Notes under the pieces: model-generated | The model's input: the letters and a program-made list of their open reading frames with translations, nothing else | Database searches by the model: none | Told to the model about the DNA's origin: nothing | DNA from: Apteryx mantelli | Lineage: Eukaryota; Chordata; Aves; Apterygiformes; Apterygidae | NCBI RefSeq assembly: GCF_036417845.1 | Contig: NW_027118693.1 | Coordinates: 4,536,001 to 4,600,000, forward strand | Length of the DNA: 64,000 bases | Reading direction: 5' to 3' | In this document: in pieces, positions 1-10,522 of the stretch | Layout of the letters: each line of letters begins with the position of its first letter | Position numbering within the stretch: the stretch's first letter is position 1 | Program-made: the position numbers and the translations under genes

Positions 1-1560
1 CTGACTGCAGTTTGTGTTTGTGATGTCACTTGTGGCTGAGTGCCTGATAGGCCAGTGCTGGTGCTGTGGGTGCAGTTTGTGTTTGTGATGTCACTTGTGG
101 CTGAGTGCCTGATAGGCCAGTGCTGGTGCTGTGGGTGCAGTTTGTGTTTGTGATGTCACTTGTGACTCAGTGCCTGATAGGCCAGTGCTGCTGCTGTGGG
201 TGGAGTTTGCGTTTGTGATGTCACTTGTGGGTCAGTGCCTGATAGGCCAGTGCTGGTGCTGTGGGTGCAGTTTGTGTTTGTGATGTTACTTGTGGCTGAG
301 TGCCTGATAGGCCAGTGCTGGTGCTGTGGGTGCAGTTTGTGGTTGTGATGTCACTTGTGGCTCAAGCCTGATAGGCCAGTGCTGGTCCTGTGGCTACAAT
401 TTGTAGTTGTAATGTCACTTGTGGCTGAGTGCCTGATAGGCCAGTGCTGGTGCTGTGGGTGCAGTTTGTGGTTGTGATGTCACTTGTGGCTCAGTGCCTG
501 ATAGGCCAGTGCTGGTCCTGTGGGTGCAGTTTGTGTTTGTGATGTCGCTTGTGGCTCAGTGCCTGATAGGCCAGTGCTGGTCACATGTCTGTAGTTTGTG
601 GTTGTGATGTCACTTGTCGCTGAGTGCCTGATAGGCCAGTGCTGGTGCTGTGGGTGCATTTTTTGTTTGTGATGTCCCTTGTGGCTCAATGCCTGATAGG
701 CCAGTGCTGGTGATGTGGGTGCAGTTTGTGGTTGTGATGTCCCTTGTGGCTCAGTGCCTGATAGGCCAGTGCTGGTGGTGTGGGTGCAGTTTTTGTCTGT
801 GATGTCACTTGTGTCTCAGTGCCTGATAGGCCAGTACTGGTCCTGTGGGTGCAGTTTGTGTTTGTGATGTCACTTTTGGCTGAGTGCCAGCTAGGCCAGT
901 GCTGGTCACGTGGCTGCAGTTTCTGGTTGTGAGGTCAGTTGTGGCTGAGTGCCTGCTAGGCCAGTGCTGGTGATGTGGGTGCATGTTGTGTTTGTAATGT
1001 CACTTGTGCGTCAGTTCCTGATAGGCCAGTGCTGGTGATGTGGCTGCAGTTTTTGTTTGTGATGTCACTTGTGGCTGAGTGCCAGCTAGGCCAGTGCTGG
1101 TGATGTGGGTGCAGTTTGTGGTTGTCAGGTCACTTGTAGCTCAGTGCCTGATAGGCCAGTGCTGGTGGTGTGGCTGCAGTCTGTGTTTGTGATGTCACTT
1201 GTGCCTGAGTGCCTGATAGGCCAGTGCTGGTCAGGTGTGTGCAGTGTGTGTTTGTGATGTCACTTGTGGCTCAGTGCCTGATAGGCCAGTGCTGGTGCTT
1301 TGGGTGCAGTTTGTGTTTGTGATGTCACTTGTGGCTGAGTGCCTGATAGGCCAGTGCTGGTGCTGTGGGTGCAGTTTGTGTTTGTGATGTCCCTTGTGGC
1401 TCAGTGCCTGATAGGCCAGTGCTGGTCAGGTGTGTGCAGTTTGTGTTTGTGATGTCACTTGTGGGTCAGTGCCTGATAGGCCAGTGCTGGTGATGTGGCT
1501 GCAGTTTGTGGTTGTGATGTCACTTCTGCCTCAGTTCCTGATAGGCCAGTGGTGGGCACG
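1..1560 (+). repeat. 65-bp tandem satellite array, 24 monomers
   Basis: A tandem array with a 65-bp period. The TGCAG box (or its variant) that opens each unit recurs at 6, 71, 136, 201, 266, 331, 395, 460, 525 and so on every 65 bases to 1500; one unit is a base shorter. Each unit carries TGATGTCACTTGTGGCT followed by GATAGGCCAGTGCTGG. Most differences between units fall in a short linker just before the TGGGTGCAG box (GTGCTG, GTCCTG, GTGATG, GTCACG, GTCAGG and similar). The array runs off the left edge of the window, so its full size is unknown. The open frames across it are by-products of the repeat and not genes. Confidence 0.95.
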
Positions 1561-1806
1561 TTGTTGCTGGATTTACCTGTCAGTTTACTTCTGCCTCAGC
1601 ACCCCATAGTCCCACAGTATGTTCATGTGTCCTCTTTGTCGATTTGATGTCATTGTGCCCCTGTACCTTATAGGCCAGCAGGAAGCACATGGTTGCCGTG
1701 CGGATGTGAGTTCACTTTTGCCTCCGCGTCTGATAGGCCCCTAGCAGGCAGAAGGTTTTACAGCTTCGTTGGAAATCACTTTTGCTCAGTACCTGGCTGA
1801 GAGCAC
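1561..1806 (+). repeat. Decayed monomers at the array edge
   Basis: Three or four further units with the same order of boxes (GTCA..TT..TGCCTC, then ATAGGCC or CCATAG) but many substitutions and small length changes. Higher divergence at the edge than in the core is what unequal crossing-over within satellites normally produces. The stretch ends where retroviral LTR-like sequence starts at about 1807. Confidence 0.75.
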
Positions 1807-2149
1807 AAGAAGGATCTTATTGCCAGCAATAATACTTAAAAACTTAGAAATATGACTCCTGCTGCTCATTACCAGTACCCAAGAGCAAACAAAACAGAAC
1901 AGATTATTTTATCTGTTTGGCTCCCCAGACAGAACACAGCGAGGTTCCCATCTGGTGAGCACTGGCACTGGTCTTGCATGCCTATGTTTATCGGCTGCGG
2001 GCTCCCGGAGGTCTACTTCAATGGGCACAGCAAATGCCCTGGGTGTGGGAGGACCCAGAGAAGGCAGCTCGACCTTTTTCTGCAATAGTAAAGGGACATC
2101 CCATTTGTTAGGGGGGTGTTCAAGTATTGTTACGACAGATATTTTAGCC

Positions 2150-2700
2150 AGGGGATAGAGAACGGATATTGGGAAAAGGATAGGGAATTGGCAGACTGAG
2201 ATAGAAACCGACAACGTTGACGAGTAGATCCGAATTGGGGTTATAATAATACAAATGATTGGGCAGCATGTGAAATGGCATGCCAAAATCTGGTTTTAGC
2301 TATAAGAACTGCCGGGCAAATGGGTGTTATCTCAGAAAAGGTACTAGCGTTAGCAAAAGTCTGAGGAACACTCAATTTTTGAAACAGTCTGCTTGCAGCA
2401 AACTATGCTCTTATGCTATGGAGGGATGTCTGTGGAAAATGTTAATGAAAAGCTGGCAGCGAGCGTATTGGTCCAGCAAGCAGCACCAGATATCCACGAG
2501 TATTTCAGAAAACATGCTCCCGGGTGGCGGGGAGAGAATTTACAGACGATACTATCGTTATCAACTTTCATATACGATGGAAGATCAGCAAAAGAAAGGA
2601 AGGAGAAGGAAAGGCGAAAGCGGGAGGAAGTGAGTATGTTGGCAGCAGCGCTGGGAGGAATTCCAAAGATGAAAGGAAAGGGAATAAATGTGAGTGGATG
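2150..2700 (+). mobile_element. gag remnant of the class I provirus
   Basis: The stretch between the 5' LTR end and reverse transcriptase shows decayed coding character: a charged, lysine- and arginine-rich segment (KERKEKERRKREE) of the kind found near the end of gammaretroviral gag. The assignment rests mainly on position and composition. It is too decayed for domain boundaries. It is a fossil and part of the element at 1807-6902. Confidence 0.45.
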
Positions 2701-2789
2701 AGGTCAAAGAGGAAGAGGGACCAGAAGAGCAGGAATGGGTGTAAAACAGCACCCGCCTTTCCTGGGAGGCTGAACAGGGATTTGAGCCT

Positions 2790-5530
2790 GTGATTGCTGA
2801 TTTGATTAAGAATGGAATTATAGTACAATGTACTTCCCCTTGTAATACCCCTGTATTGCCTGTGAAGAAACCAAAACTGGACCCAAATGGGGAACTGGTA
2901 TACCGCTTTGTACAAGATTTGCAAGCAATTAATAAAATAGTGGATCTACCACACCCTGTGGTCCCTGATCTGATCCAAGTCCTTACGGAAATTCCCTCAG
3001 ATGCAAACTGTTTTACTGTTGTGGATCTAACGGCAGCTTTCTTTACTATACCAGTCCATGAAGAGTCACAGTTCCTCTTTGCCTTTACTTGGAAAGCACA
3101 GCAGTGTGCATGGACCAGACTGCCACAAAGATTCATGGATTCTTCCACACTGTTTTCGAGAATATTGAAAAGAGATTTACAAACGATTATGCTGTCAAAA
3201 ACCATCCCTAAACTGATACAATATATAGATGACTTGTTGATTGCGAGTACTGATTGTGATATTTGTTAGCCAGATAGTAAAACATTGTTGTGTGCCCCAG
3301 CGGAAAAGGTGCATAAAGTCTCCCTTGCCAAAAGGCAGTTGTGCCAGCAACAAGTTAATTATTTGGGAATAATAATTCGGTCAGGAGAGAGATTGATCTC
3401 ATTGGAGTGAATACAAGCAAGCCAGGAAATACTAGTCCTTCAGATGAAAAGGCAGGTTAGGGCCTTTTTAGGTGCAATAGGATTTAATAGGTATTGGATA
3501 CCCGGATTTAGTGAAAAAGCAAAGGTATTAACACAGTTAACTAAGGATAGTGAACCAGATTTAATGGTGTGGACTCCAGAGGTGGAAAAAGCATTTAAGA
3601 GTTAAAGCAGGAAGTTATGGAAGCTCCCGCTCTAGCTTTACCGGACTCTGGTAAGCCCTTTGTGTTATATCTGAATGAACGAAAGCGAATCACAAGCAGT
3701 GTGCTAGTTCACAAAACTGCCCGGCGCTGGCATGCGATAGCTTATCAGTATGAGCTAGTTTTGCTCACTGAACCAAATGTAATGTTAGAACAGTGTGATA
3801 CGCTAAACCCAGTTACTCTGTTACCAGAAATACTGCAAGCTAAGGAAAAATTATTTCACAGTTGCTTGGAAACAATAGATTTGAGGCTGACTGTTCTGCC
3901 TACTGTGGAAGAAGAGCCCCTGCACAATCCGGATTTAATATTGTTCTGTGATGGATCATCATACTATGAAAAGGGTCGAAGGGTTGCTGGGTATGCAGTA
4001 ACTACGCAATGTATATATAGTGCTGGAAGCGGGATCCCTTCCAGGACATTTTGGGGCTCAGGTGGCGGAATTGATAGCCTTAACCCGAGCATGTATTATA
4101 GCCATGAGTAAGACTGCTAATATCTATACGGACTCCAAATACGCTTTGGGAGTGATATTTGCAACGGGAATAATTTGGAGAGAAAAAGGGGTTTTGACCG
4201 TGGCAGGACATCAAGTAGCCCTCCGAGATCAGATTGTAGAGTTATTAAGGGCTTTGGAAAAATCTCTGCAGTTAGCAGTCCTGTATCAGAGGGCTCACCA
4301 ACGAGACGCTTTGGATATAACTAAGGGAAATAACCTTGCTGATGCCACAGCAAAAGCAGCTGCCCTACAACCACTGCCTACCAAACTCGGGCCACGAGAA
4401 GAAATGGTAATGACTGAAACTATAGAAGAACTGGAGGAAGAACACCAAGCAACACCTAAGGAAGAGGTAGAAGGATGGAAGCGTTTGGGAGCAGAACAAA
4501 AAAAGGGGATATGTTTTTTGTAGGGAAAACCGTTGCTCCCTAAGATCATGTTGATAACACTAGTAAGAGAACTCCATGGACAGATGCACGGGGGGATGTT
4601 GTATTTAGACAACGACATTTCCCACTCATGGGCAGCACCAGGTTTGACTCAAACAATTTTACAAATAACGAAAAAGTGTTTAGTATGCATGGAATACAAC
4701 ACTAAATCAAAGCTAGAAGCTAAAATAAAAGGAGGGCGTCGTTAGGCTTGGATGCCGTTTCAAAAATTACAAACAGATTTTGCAGACATGACCCTGAAAG
4801 AAGGACAGAAACATCTGTTAGTCATAGTTGAACAATTATCCCGTTGGGTGGAAGCATTCCCAGTCAGGAAGGCTACAGCCCAAGCGGTAGTAGAAGCCTT
4901 ACTGAAAGGTATCATACCACACGTTGGGGTACCGGAGGAAATAGATTCTGATAAAGGAGCTCATTTTACTGCTGAAATACTAAAAGCAATATATGAAACA
5001 CTGGAAATTCAGAGAAGACTACGTACACCTTATCATCCTCAATCCTCAGGGCAGGTAGAAAGGATGAATCATATACTAAAAATGAAGTTAGCCAAAATTT
5101 GCAGGGAGACTCAGTGGAAGGGGACAGAAGCATTGCCATTAGCATTATGGGAATTAAGGCGATGCCTGGGCCCAAGCCATGGGTTGACCCCTTTGAAATT
5201 TTGTTTGGCAGACCAGGTAGGATGCCAGGAACTTTTGTGCCAGCACATACCTGCCTTTTGGCAGGAGATGAAGCTGTTACCCAATACGTTATGTGTCTGC
5301 AGAATAGTTTCAAGAATAAGAGATATACAGCTGTAATTACCCAATCTCTGCCTTTAGGAGATTACCTCCATCCATACTGACTGGGAGATTATGGTGTTGT
5401 AAAAACTCATAAAACCAAAACCATTTACAACCAAACTGGGAGGGCCCTGTACCGGTGTTATTGTGCCCTTATTCTGCTCTTAAGGTTGCAGGTAAAGAAA
5501 CCTGGATTCATCACTCCCAAGTAAAGGCGG
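2790..5530 (+). mobile_element. pol remnant (RT, RNase H, integrase)
   Basis: Reverse transcriptase features appear from about 2790 (VVDLTAAFFTIPVHEESQ, then QYIDDLL). RNase H features follow at about 3930-4350 (LFCDGSSYYEKG, then IYTDSKYALG), and integrase lies at about 4530-5350. In the integrase the first catalytic Asp is in QTDFADM, the second in a DSDKGAHFTAE segment, and the YHPQSSGQVERMN block follows. In an intact relative these enzymes copy viral RNA into DNA and join it to the host chromosome. Here they are fossil, with several interruptions. Confidence 0.88.
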
Positions 5531-5671
5531 CCCCCAGCACTGCGACCTCCTCAGAGGCCATTCCAGTTTCTTGAGCATCTGCTGCAGAAGAGGGAATACC
5601 TGTGCAACAGCAGGAAAACCTCTTCAAGAAAAACTGTATTTATTTGTTACACTCTGTAATTATTTTGTGCT

Positions 5672-6345
5672 ATGTGTTTAAATGTGACTTCTGGGTCATT
5701 TCTGTCTTTTATAGCTATTACAAGTTTAACCCTAGGCTGGGAAAATAATCGCACTGTACAATTTATGACTAAGGTCTCACAAGTAGGGAATGTGTCAGAA
5801 TGTTGGTACTGCCTATACCAGCCTCAATCCCTGGACACCAATTTTGGTTGTCTAGCAGAGCCTGTTTCTGCTTTGGGCTGCTATCAGTCCAGTTTGACAT
5901 ATTTACACCCTAGGGTGCCAGATTTTTGGCAGCAACCCTTTAAGGCACATTCCTATGATAAAGCTCCATGGCATGTCAACATGCCTTAAAAAATCTACAA
6001 ATAGAAGTGAGCTCTCTCTCTCAATTAGCCATCCAAAATCGATGGGCTTTAGTTTACCTGTTGGCCACATTTGTTTTTATGCAAACAAATCAAAACAAAC
6101 TGAATATGATGTAAATGTCATTCAACGACATGTTCGTACCTTCCATCGGATAGCCAAAGAGCAGTCCCTGTCCAGTAGCCTAGCAGCAGAGTGGTCGTGG
6201 TTGTGGTCATGGCTACCAGATCTGGGAGGGTGGACCAGATGTGTTTTAATAATTTTAATGTTAATTCTGGCAGTAGGAACTGTGCTTTTCTGTTGTATCT
6301 CATGCATGGGTCAGATACGCCTCTCGTGTGTAAGGGGATAAAAGT
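5672..6345 (+). mobile_element. env remnant
   Basis: An envelope-like stretch. A hydrophobic leader (about 5690-5740) precedes a surface-subunit CWYC motif, the kind that in gammaretroviruses pairs surface and transmembrane subunits. Near the end there is a membrane-spanning segment (LIILMLILAVGTVLFCC) with a short tail. It is much shorter than a complete gammaretroviral env, so it is partial and a fossil. It overlaps no host gene. Confidence 0.7.
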
Positions 6346-6380
6346 ATAGACCAGCATAACATTGGAAGCAGGCATGCATG

Positions 6381-6902
6381 AAATAAAAGGAGGGAATGTT
6401 AAGAAAATTTCCACTATACTCTAGTTTTGCAGAGAAAGAACATGCAAGGTCACAGCGCCCTGCAAGCAGAACATCTTCTCTGACCTTGCCTTAGCCCTGT
6501 TTATCGTACAAAGTTGAAGAACTGCGAAGAAGCCAGTTTAACCCAGCCAGCAGCACAAAAAGTTCTTCAAAGGTAACACCAAAGGAGGTGTAAATTAGCA
6601 AATGAATACTTATAAGATGGATCAAATAAGGCTGAAATGGAACTACTTCTTACTGTATCATGGCAAGGGGATTGGTAGAACTGAGAATTGTGGCTAGATC
6701 TGGTTAGTTATGTAAACTAAAGTGTTGAATATGTAACAACTTACTACTGCTTAAAAGTGGTAACAGAAAGCTGCTTGGGTCCCTTCTTCTGCTCTAAGAG
6801 GCACCTTATTGCTAGCAGTAAAACTTTAAAATTTAGAAATCTGACTCCTGCTGCTCATTACTGCTGCCCGTGAACGCACAAAAGAAAAAAGATGATTTTA
6901 AC
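6381..6902 (+). mobile_element. Polypurine tract and 3' LTR
   Basis: A purine run (AAATAAAAGGAGGGAA, 6381-6396) sits directly before TGTTAAG at 6397, the expected start of a 3' LTR. The LTR runs to about 6902, ending near AACA, about 506 bases. Its last 100 bases match the 5' LTR remnant at about 1807-1912 (shared CTTATTGC and GACTCCTGCTGCTCATTAC), which fixes the identification. The 65-bp satellite resumes immediately after it in reverse orientation. Confidence 0.8.
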
Positions 6903-7073
6903 ACGAGTGACCTCACAACCACAAACTGCTGCCACATCACCAGCACTGGCCTATCAGGCCCTGTGGCCCAAGTGACCTCGCAACCACAAACTGCTGCCAC
7001 ATCACCAGCACTGGCCTATCAGGCACTGAGCCAGAAGTGACCTCACAACCACAAACTGCAGCCATATGCCTGG
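6903..7073 (-). repeat. 65-bp satellite, inverted copies
   Basis: About two and a half monomers reading as the reverse complement of the array at 1-1560 (GTGACCTCACAACCACAAACTGC then CACCAGCACTGGCCTATCAGGC). They lie directly between the provirus 3' LTR and the next LTR. Because the array on the other side of the provirus reads in the forward direction, the two flanks are inverted relative to each other. Confidence 0.9.
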
Positions 7074-7652
7074 TGTTATGGACAATTAGGCTCGCTGGCC
7101 ACTATAACAGGGTCTGACCCTAGGTTCCCGCTGAGGCAAAAGTTCAAAGTCAGAATGGAACAACACAAATTTTAATGATGCACGTACAGTAATTACAGCT
7201 CGAGCTGGGTGTCTCTGAAGAGAGACCCCGAACAAAGAAATCCCTGGGCAATTATACCCTTACAATCTAAATTCCCACCCTCATGCGATAGTTTGGACCA
7301 ATATTAATATTTAGACCTGGGGTTTTCCCCTTCTTCATTGGGTTCCTTCATTGTCTCTAGGCAGGCTGCTTCTTATCCTATTTTCAAGGTTGCAGCTTCT
7401 GCTCTCGGTTTTAACTTCTTTATCTTCCCGCCTTGAGCCAGCTCTGGGGCCCTCTTTCCCATAACTAGGTAATATCTAGGAGAAAGTTCACAGCTTGCGG
7501 CCTAAGACTTCAGCAAATTCAGCTACTAATGCTAAGCAAGTTATGCTAAGCGATCAACTCTAGACAGCTTCAGTGCAATATTCTTTAACAACTATTTCCC
7601 CTCGCTATCTGCCAGGAACCCACAAAAGTCTGGGAGACTCAAGGCCGTCACA
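7074..7652 (-). mobile_element. Solitary LTR, minus strand
   Basis: Read on the minus strand this 579-base block begins TGTGACGGCC and ends CCATAACA, the TG...CA ends of a retroviral LTR. It has a CATTAAAA polyadenylation-like signal in its last third. No internal retroviral sequence adjoins it, so it would be a solo LTR. I do not see a clear target-site duplication (flanks CCTGG and AATGA), so either an end is misplaced or the flanks have drifted. Family not assigned. An unrelated AT-rich block with chance TG/CA ends is the alternative. Confidence 0.5.
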
Positions 7653-8164
7653 AATGACAGGAGACACCAACATGTGTTTGGGCAGTATATGCATTTCCGT
7701 TGGACAGTAGTGTAATGAGAGCTACGGGCTGAGGCACCAACCTCTACCCTGGAAGTGGTCACAGCAGAAGGGAATGGCTCCCATCCAAGGAACCTGCAGT
7801 CAGGAAAGTACTGCCACTCCCCATCTCCCTCCCTGTCCGCTCACATTTCACCCCAGATGAATTCCCTCTCAACACAGGAGGAAGAAAAAAAAAAGAAAAA
7901 AGACAACATTGTAAAATTTCCCATGCACAGCAACACTACTTTATTGTCTGTCAAGGAAGCAACAAGAATGGGACATTATTTCCCTTCCCTTCTAAACCAT
8001 GCAATTTAATTGATTTAATATCCTCTCTTCCCTTCTGCTTTCCACCAATATTCTCATTGCTGTGTTCCTCTCAGGGGTTACCTAATGTGCAGCCTACTAT
8101 TTCCCATATTGACTTTACTACTTTGCAGAACCAGCAGTGTGTTGTACAGAGGAGTGCAAAACTG
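7653..8164. other. Spacer, no gene seen
   Basis: AT-rich non-coding DNA downstream of the OR pseudogene at 8165-9120. It includes an A-rich run near 7880. The region may hold the 3' untranslated part of that gene, but no polyadenylation signal is convincing. Confidence 0.5.
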
Positions 8165-9120
8165 CTATGAGCTCTGGGTACAAGCCAGAGCATTCCTGAC
8201 CACTTTTCTGAGGGCCTCCCTGACCTCCCTGTTCCGCAAGCTGTAGATGAGAGGGTTGAGCAGGGGCGTGAGGACGGTGTAGAAAAAGGAGAAGACTTTG
8301 TTGAGCTGCCTCAGAGGGGCTGTTCTGGCTATCAGGTAGACAACGGTGAGGGTGCCATAGAAAACCGTGACAACGGTGAGGTGAGAGGAGCAGGTGGAGA
8401 AGGCCTTCTGCCTGCCCACACTAGATGGGATCTTCAGGATAGCAGCTCTGATGCACACATAGGATGCCAGTGTGAATAGGAAGGGGGAGACTACATCCAA
8501 GAGAGACAGTGTGAAACCTAGTAGTTTGACAACACTGGTGTCACTGCAGGTAAGCTCCAGCAAAGGGATAAAATCACAGAAGAAGTGGTCCATTGCCTTG
8601 GGGCCACAGAACCTTAAGCGGGATAAGAAAAAAGTGGCTACTGTAGTGAGAAGGAATCCCAGTAGCCACGATGCTGCTGCCAGCCGTAGAGAGACCTTCC
8701 AGGTCATGAGACTTGCATAGAGCAGGGGCTGGCATATGGCCAAGTACCGATTGCAGGCCATGGCCGTGAGCAGGAAACACTCAGTAGCTGCAAAAGAACC
8801 AAAGAAATAGAGCTGAGCCATATAGTCATGAGCAGAGATGGTCCTGTCCCCAGCCAGGAAGCTGGCCAGCAGCCGGGGCAGGATGGTGGAGCTGTAGCAA
8901 GTCTCCAAGGAGGACAGATTGCCCAGGAAGAAGTAAGTACATGGGAGCGTGCAGATGCTGGTCTGCCACCACGAGCACAACAATGAGGATGTTCCCAGAC
9001 ACGATGACCAAGTAGATCATAAGCAAGAGGAGGAAGAGTGGTGTCTGGAGTGAGGGGACACTCTCCCAACAGGAGAAACTCTACTGGTGATGTGCGGTTG
9101 TCCCATTCCCCTTTCTCCAT
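8165..9120 (-). pseudogene. Olfactory receptor pseudogene, OR11A-like
   Basis: A class II odorant receptor locus. The product would be a seven-helix G-protein-coupled receptor of olfactory neurons. The start ATG at 9118-9120 opens [15 protein letters not shown], with an NRT glycosylation site. TM3 onward is continuous (8165-8983): [59 protein letters not shown] and TPLLNPLIYSLRN. This pattern resembles human OR11A1. Two frameshifts break the first third. One lies near 9045-9055, before the TM1 segment [15 protein letters not shown]. The other is a 4-base tandem duplication (AGTAAGTA, 8932-8939) after the HAPMY motif. The usual MAYDRY box reads MACNRY, so the DRY aspartate is also lost. It is one half of the duplication described at 8165-11640. 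Confidence 0.9.
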
Positions 9121-10064
9121 GAATCACCGCAGGTCCCTCATTCCTCTTTTGCCAGCAAGGCAACCTACAAGAAAGAGGATTCATTTCTTTCTTTTGTTCT
9201 TGTATAAAAGAATTGTGGAGGAAGTTTCTGTCAGAGAAAACACGGACTTTGGCCCTTCTCTGACTGTGTTTGTGTCCGCTTTATGGCCTCCAGGACTAGG
9301 GAAAGGAGAGAATATGGTTCTCCCGGAGACTTAAGCCGTGTATCTAAAGAGAAGCCCCTTCTAGGGGAACCACAGAGGTGAGCTGCTCCACGGAGGTGCT
9401 CATTTCCTGCTTGCGGGGGGGGTTAGAGGAGAGCAAGCATTCGCTCAGCCTGTGACAGGGTCTCTCCTACACCTGAAGTTATTCTGAAGAGCAACCACAG
9501 TCCCTACCAGGCAAGAAATTCCCTTTATGTGAGCACATCATGCCAGAAGCCCTTTCTCCCCAAAGGAGGAGGAGGGGCACTGCACCAAGCAGCTGATTTC
9601 AGCTCTCTGAAACACTTGTCTTGGAAGGGACAGGCTGCATGCTTCCTTTGACAGTGTGTGGATCAGGAGTTGACATCAATGGCATCGTGCAGCATGACTG
9701 CGTGAGAGGGCTCTCAGAGAGCCCCCCCCCCACAGGCTTGAGAGAGACAAGTGAGATAGATGTGAGAGAAGATGGACACCTGAGCTGATCAGCCAATATG
9801 GGCAAGAGAGATTTTGAGCAGGGTGGAAGAGAAGAGCACAGGGAAGATCATTCGCTTTGTGTAGTTCCCCCCTCAGCAATGGTTTCTGAGGGCTTTGGGG
9901 CTGCCTCGCGGTGCAGCCCAGCAGCTGGACCTCAGCCCTGACAGCTGTACTCGCGAGGCTCCCTGAGCAGCTTTGCTGGGAGCAGGGGTGGGTGTCTCCA
10001 TGGTGAGTGCTGGGTGAGATTGGGAAGAAGCATTGTTCCCCTCCTGTTAAAGGCAGATGCCCAA

Positions 10065-10522
10065 GATATGCCCAAGGGCTACAAAGATGATTAGGGGATT
10101 GGAGCATCTCTCTTATGAGGAAAGGCTGAGAGAGCTGGGCCTGTTTAGCCTAGAGAAGAGAAGGCTGAGAGGAGATCTTATCAATGTGTACAAGTATCTG
10201 AAGGGAGGGTGTCAAGAGGATGGGACCAGACTCTTTTCAGTGGTGCCGAGCGACAGGACGCGAGGCAACGGGCACAAACTGAAACACAGACAATTCCATC
10301 TGAACATGAGGAAATACTTTTTCACTGTGAGGGTGACAGAGCACTGGAAGAGGTTGCCCAGAGAGGTGGTGGAGTCTCCTTCTCTGGAGATATTCCAAAC
10401 CCGCCTGGACGCAATCCTGTGCAATGTGCTCTAGGTGACCCTGCTTGAGCAGGGGGGTTGGACTAGATGATCTCCAGAGGTCCCTTCCAACCTCAGCGAT
10501 TCCGTGATTCTGCGATATGCCC
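10065..10522 (+). mobile_element. CR1 LINE, 5'-truncated, with 9-bp flanking duplication
   Basis: The 3' end of a CR1 non-LTR retrotransposon on the plus strand. The element itself is about 10074-10513, flanked by GATATGCCC at 10065-10073 and again at 10514-10522. The terminal part of the ORF2 (reverse transcriptase) frame is still open: [19 protein letters not shown], then HFHLNMRK-like and [14 protein letters not shown] motifs. It ends in the CR1 tail with GATTCCGTGATTCTG. Open frame plus intact flanking repeat suggest a fairly recent insertion. Confidence 0.93.

Larger units (their letters stand above)
1807..6902 (+). mobile_element. Broken class I (gamma-like) endogenous retrovirus
   Basis: A fossil provirus on the plus strand. 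Order of parts: the terminal stretch of a 5' LTR (about 1807-1912), a gag remnant, pol (reverse transcriptase, RNase H, integrase), env, polypurine tract and a 3' LTR. The integrase has the gammaretroviral signature TPYHPQSSGQVERMN and the reverse transcriptase active-site box QYIDDLL, which together place it in class I. The remaining 5' LTR piece and the matching end of the 3' LTR agree at roughly four bases in five by eye, so the insertion is old. It is clearly broken, with many interruptions across all genes, and cannot be an active virus. It is flanked on both sides by the 65-bp satellite, in opposite orientations. Confidence 0.9.

Noticed and set aside
480-689. Open frame in the satellite array
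   Set aside because: A by-product of the 65-bp repeat; the product would be a low-complexity repeat peptide.
1-1560. CRISPR-like array
   Set aside because: Units are contiguous 65-bp repeats without unique spacers, in vertebrate DNA.
1852-2700. Short overlapping open frames on both strands after the satellite
   Set aside because: They lie inside the retroviral fossil (LTR end and gag remnant) and have no host-gene features.
10057-10434. 125-codon plus-strand open frame that looks like a real protein
   Set aside because: It is the C-terminal end of CR1 ORF2 in a truncated LINE, not a host gene.
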